A DNA stretch of 64,000 nt from Kamptonema formosum PCC 6407 (GTDB lineage Bacteria; Cyanobacteriota; Cyanobacteriia; Cyanobacteriales; Microcoleaceae): contig NZ_KB235903.1 in the NCBI RefSeq assembly GCF_000332155.1, positions 2,690,514-2,754,513 of the forward strand, in the 5' to 3' direction. The notes beneath the pieces were generated by a model. It did not search any database. It was not told the DNA's origin and saw nothing but the letters and a program-made list of their open reading frames with translations. The first letter of the stretch is position 1; each line of letters opens with the position of its first letter. The position numbers and the translations under genes are program-made. Positions 62,788-64,000 of the stretch are shown in pieces.

Positions 62788-62875
62788 CTAAATTACTTGC
62801 CACTGCGTTCAAAAACACATTAGTAAAAAAAATCTGCTAAATCTGATACATTCTTAAAATTTAATTAAATCCAGT

Positions 62876-62929
62876 TAACAGTTAACAATTAACAATTAAC
62901 AATTAACAATTAACAATTAACAATTAAAC
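62876..62929. repeat. heptamer tandem repeat (TTAACAA/TTAACAG)n
   Basis: About seven copies of a TTAACAA heptamer running to the stop codon of the J-domain gene. Same class of repeat as at 6871 and 14655. Confidence 0.85.
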
Positions 62930-63919
62930 AGATAAATCCTGACGCGGTTTAAACGTCTCAATCTGCCGCAATTTTTCGTATAATACCCGTTCTTGCTGAC
63001 TAATTTCTTTAGGAACAGCAATTATAATTTCCACTAATTGATCGCCGCGATCGCCCTTTCCAGTCGGATAACCCTTAGCAGCTAAACGCAGTCGCTGACC
63101 CGAAACAACTCCCGGTGGTAACTTCATTTTCACCCAGCCATCAAGCGTCGGCACTTCAATTTCCCCCCCTAACACCGCCTCAGCAGGAGTCAAAGGTAAT
63201 TGACAGCAAACATCCGATCTTTCTAACTTAAAAAATGGATGAGGGGCTACCGTAATTTTTAAGTATAAATCGCCGCCACCAATGCCTAAATTTCGCAATC
63301 TAACTCGTTGTCCACTTACCATTCCCCCAGGCATATCTACCTCAAGAGATCGCCCATCTTCCAGGCGAATTCGCTCGCTACCGCCTGTATAAGCCTTCTC
63401 CAAAGGCAACGTCAACCGCGCTTCAATATCCTTCCTAGCTTCGCGAGAACCAGGAGTATAAGTTACTTTTGCAGTGCTAGAAACCCAAGGATCGGATGAA
63501 GTTACTCGTGGCGCATTCGATGCCGCTGTCCTCACTTCCCGACGGCGGCCTAACAATTGATCGACAAATTTATTGAAGTCAGAATAATCGCCAAAATCTG
63601 CTTTTTCCTCTCCAGAGTCCCCATTTTTTTTGCCATCACCCCAACCTTTAAAATTGGGAACTCGCAAGCCTTGCTTTCCCTGAAATCCTTTTTGCTTCCA
63701 GAAGCGAGTAAACTGGTCATACTGCGCTCGCTTGTCTACATCAGAGAGAATATCATAAGCCTCATTAATATCCTTAAATTTATCCTCTGCTGTTTTGTCA
63801 CCAGGATTTACATCCGGGTGTAACTGTCGCGCCAGTCGTCGATAAGCTTTCTTAATCTCATCAACTGAAGCATCTCTAGATAATCCTAAAATCTGATAGT
63901 AGTTCCGAAAATTTTGCAT
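62924..63919 (-). CDS. DnaJ/CbpA-type co-chaperone
   Basis: A 331-residue J-domain protein that stimulates Hsp70 (DnaK). Residues 1-70 are the J domain with HPD in RQLHPDVNPGDK. A Gly-poor, charged linker follows (about 85-150). The C-terminal client-binding domains cover about 160-320 (RKDIEARLTLPLEKAYTGG, LRNLGIGGGDLYLKITVAPHPFFKLERSDV, LPPGVVSGQRLRLAAKGYP). The zinc-finger Cys repeats of classical DnaJ are absent, so it is a type II (CbpA/DnaJ2-like) protein. Its 5' flank is a purine-rich simple repeat. Confidence 0.94.
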   Translation of the reverse strand: MQNFRNYYQILGLSRDASVDEIKKAYRRLARQLHPDVNPGDKTAEDKFKDINEAYDILSDVDKRAQYDQFTRFWKQKGFQGKQGLRVPNFKGWGDGKKNGDSGEEKADFGDYSDFNKFVDQLLGRRREVRTAASNAPRVTSSDPWVSSTAKVTYTPGSREARKDIEARLTLPLEKAYTGGSERIRLEDGRSLEVDMPGGMVSGQRVRLRNLGIGGGDLYLKITVAPHPFFKLERSDVCCQLPLTPAEAVLGGEIEVPTLDGWVKMKLPPGVVSGQRLRLAAKGYPTGKGDRGDQLVEIIIAVPKEISQQERVLYEKLRQIETFKPRQDLSV

Positions 63920-63920
63920 A

Positions 63921-64000
63921 GGAAGGAAGAAGGAAGAGGGAAGAGGGAAGAAGGAAGAAGGAAGAAGGAAGAAGAAGAAGAAGGAAGAAGGAAGAAGAGA
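63921..64000. repeat. purine simple repeat (GGAAGAA)n
   Basis: About 80 bases of GGAAGAA/GAAGAAG heptamer units directly upstream of the J-domain gene and reaching the window edge. Confidence 0.9.

Overview
The window reads as chromosomal DNA of a filamentous, probably non-heterocystous cyanobacterium of the Oscillatoria/Microcoleus kind. Reasons: abundant HIP1 palindromes (GCGATCGC); several cyanobacterial families of unknown function (DUF2973, DUF2605, DUF4058, DUF2358, DUF2949, DUF6745-like); a threonyl-tRNA synthetase without TGS domain; a chlorophyll/bilin gene set (acsF, heme oxygenase, hemN); and intergenic DNA full of heptamer tandem repeats and fold-back elements. The genus is an inference. 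No rRNA, CRISPR array, prophage or plasmid origin was seen.

Layout. 1-10.8 kb: truncated DICT-GAF histidine kinase, DUF2973/DUF2605 pair, thrS, tandem DUF4058 twins, a TPR protein, an M32 carboxypeptidase and a secreted peptidoglycan-binding protein. 10.85-12.4 kb: tRNA-Leu(UAG), directly abutted by a tnpB-only IS200/IS605-type element. 12.5-15.8 kb: a DUF2358-ArsA-like pair, a roughly 500-bp nest of fold-back elements, and an anchored exported protein. 16-21 kb: a signalling block with a vWA protein, a dead SpoIIE-type phosphatase relic, a GHKL anti-sigma-like kinase, a STAS antagonist, a diguanylate cyclase and an adenylate cyclase. 21-24.3 kb: an oligopeptide-type binding lipoprotein and folC.

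24.5-31.3 kb is the most distinctive accessory region. A small XRE regulator is divergent from a phenylalanine ammonia-lyase gene, which is followed by an orphan 110-aa protein, an acyl-CoA ligase, a KAS III-like condensing enzyme whose catalytic His position is Tyr, and an SDR reductase. A perfect CRP-type palindrome lies just upstream of the ammonia-lyase start. Together they suggest a cAMP-linked cinnamate-derived pathway, not matched to any pathway I know.

31.6-40.6 kb: a 1819-aa Ser/Thr kinase-ATPase-GAF-His kinase hybrid, followed by two proteins sharing a near-duplicate receiver domain, one with a His kinase output and one with GGDEF-EAL. 40.6-42.4 kb: DUF6745-like and pentapeptide-repeat proteins. 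42.5-47.1 kb: the low-oxygen tetrapyrrole set (acsF divergent from ho-hemN) plus a fatty-acid desaturase. 47.2-52.4 kb: small and unknown proteins, a type II asparaginase, and a NarL-type regulator whose linker is encoded by a GC-rich simple repeat. 52.7-64 kb: pgi, a large GH2-like protein, a KAP-type NTPase, gamma-glutamyltransferase, an HNH nuclease relic and a DnaJ-type co-chaperone.
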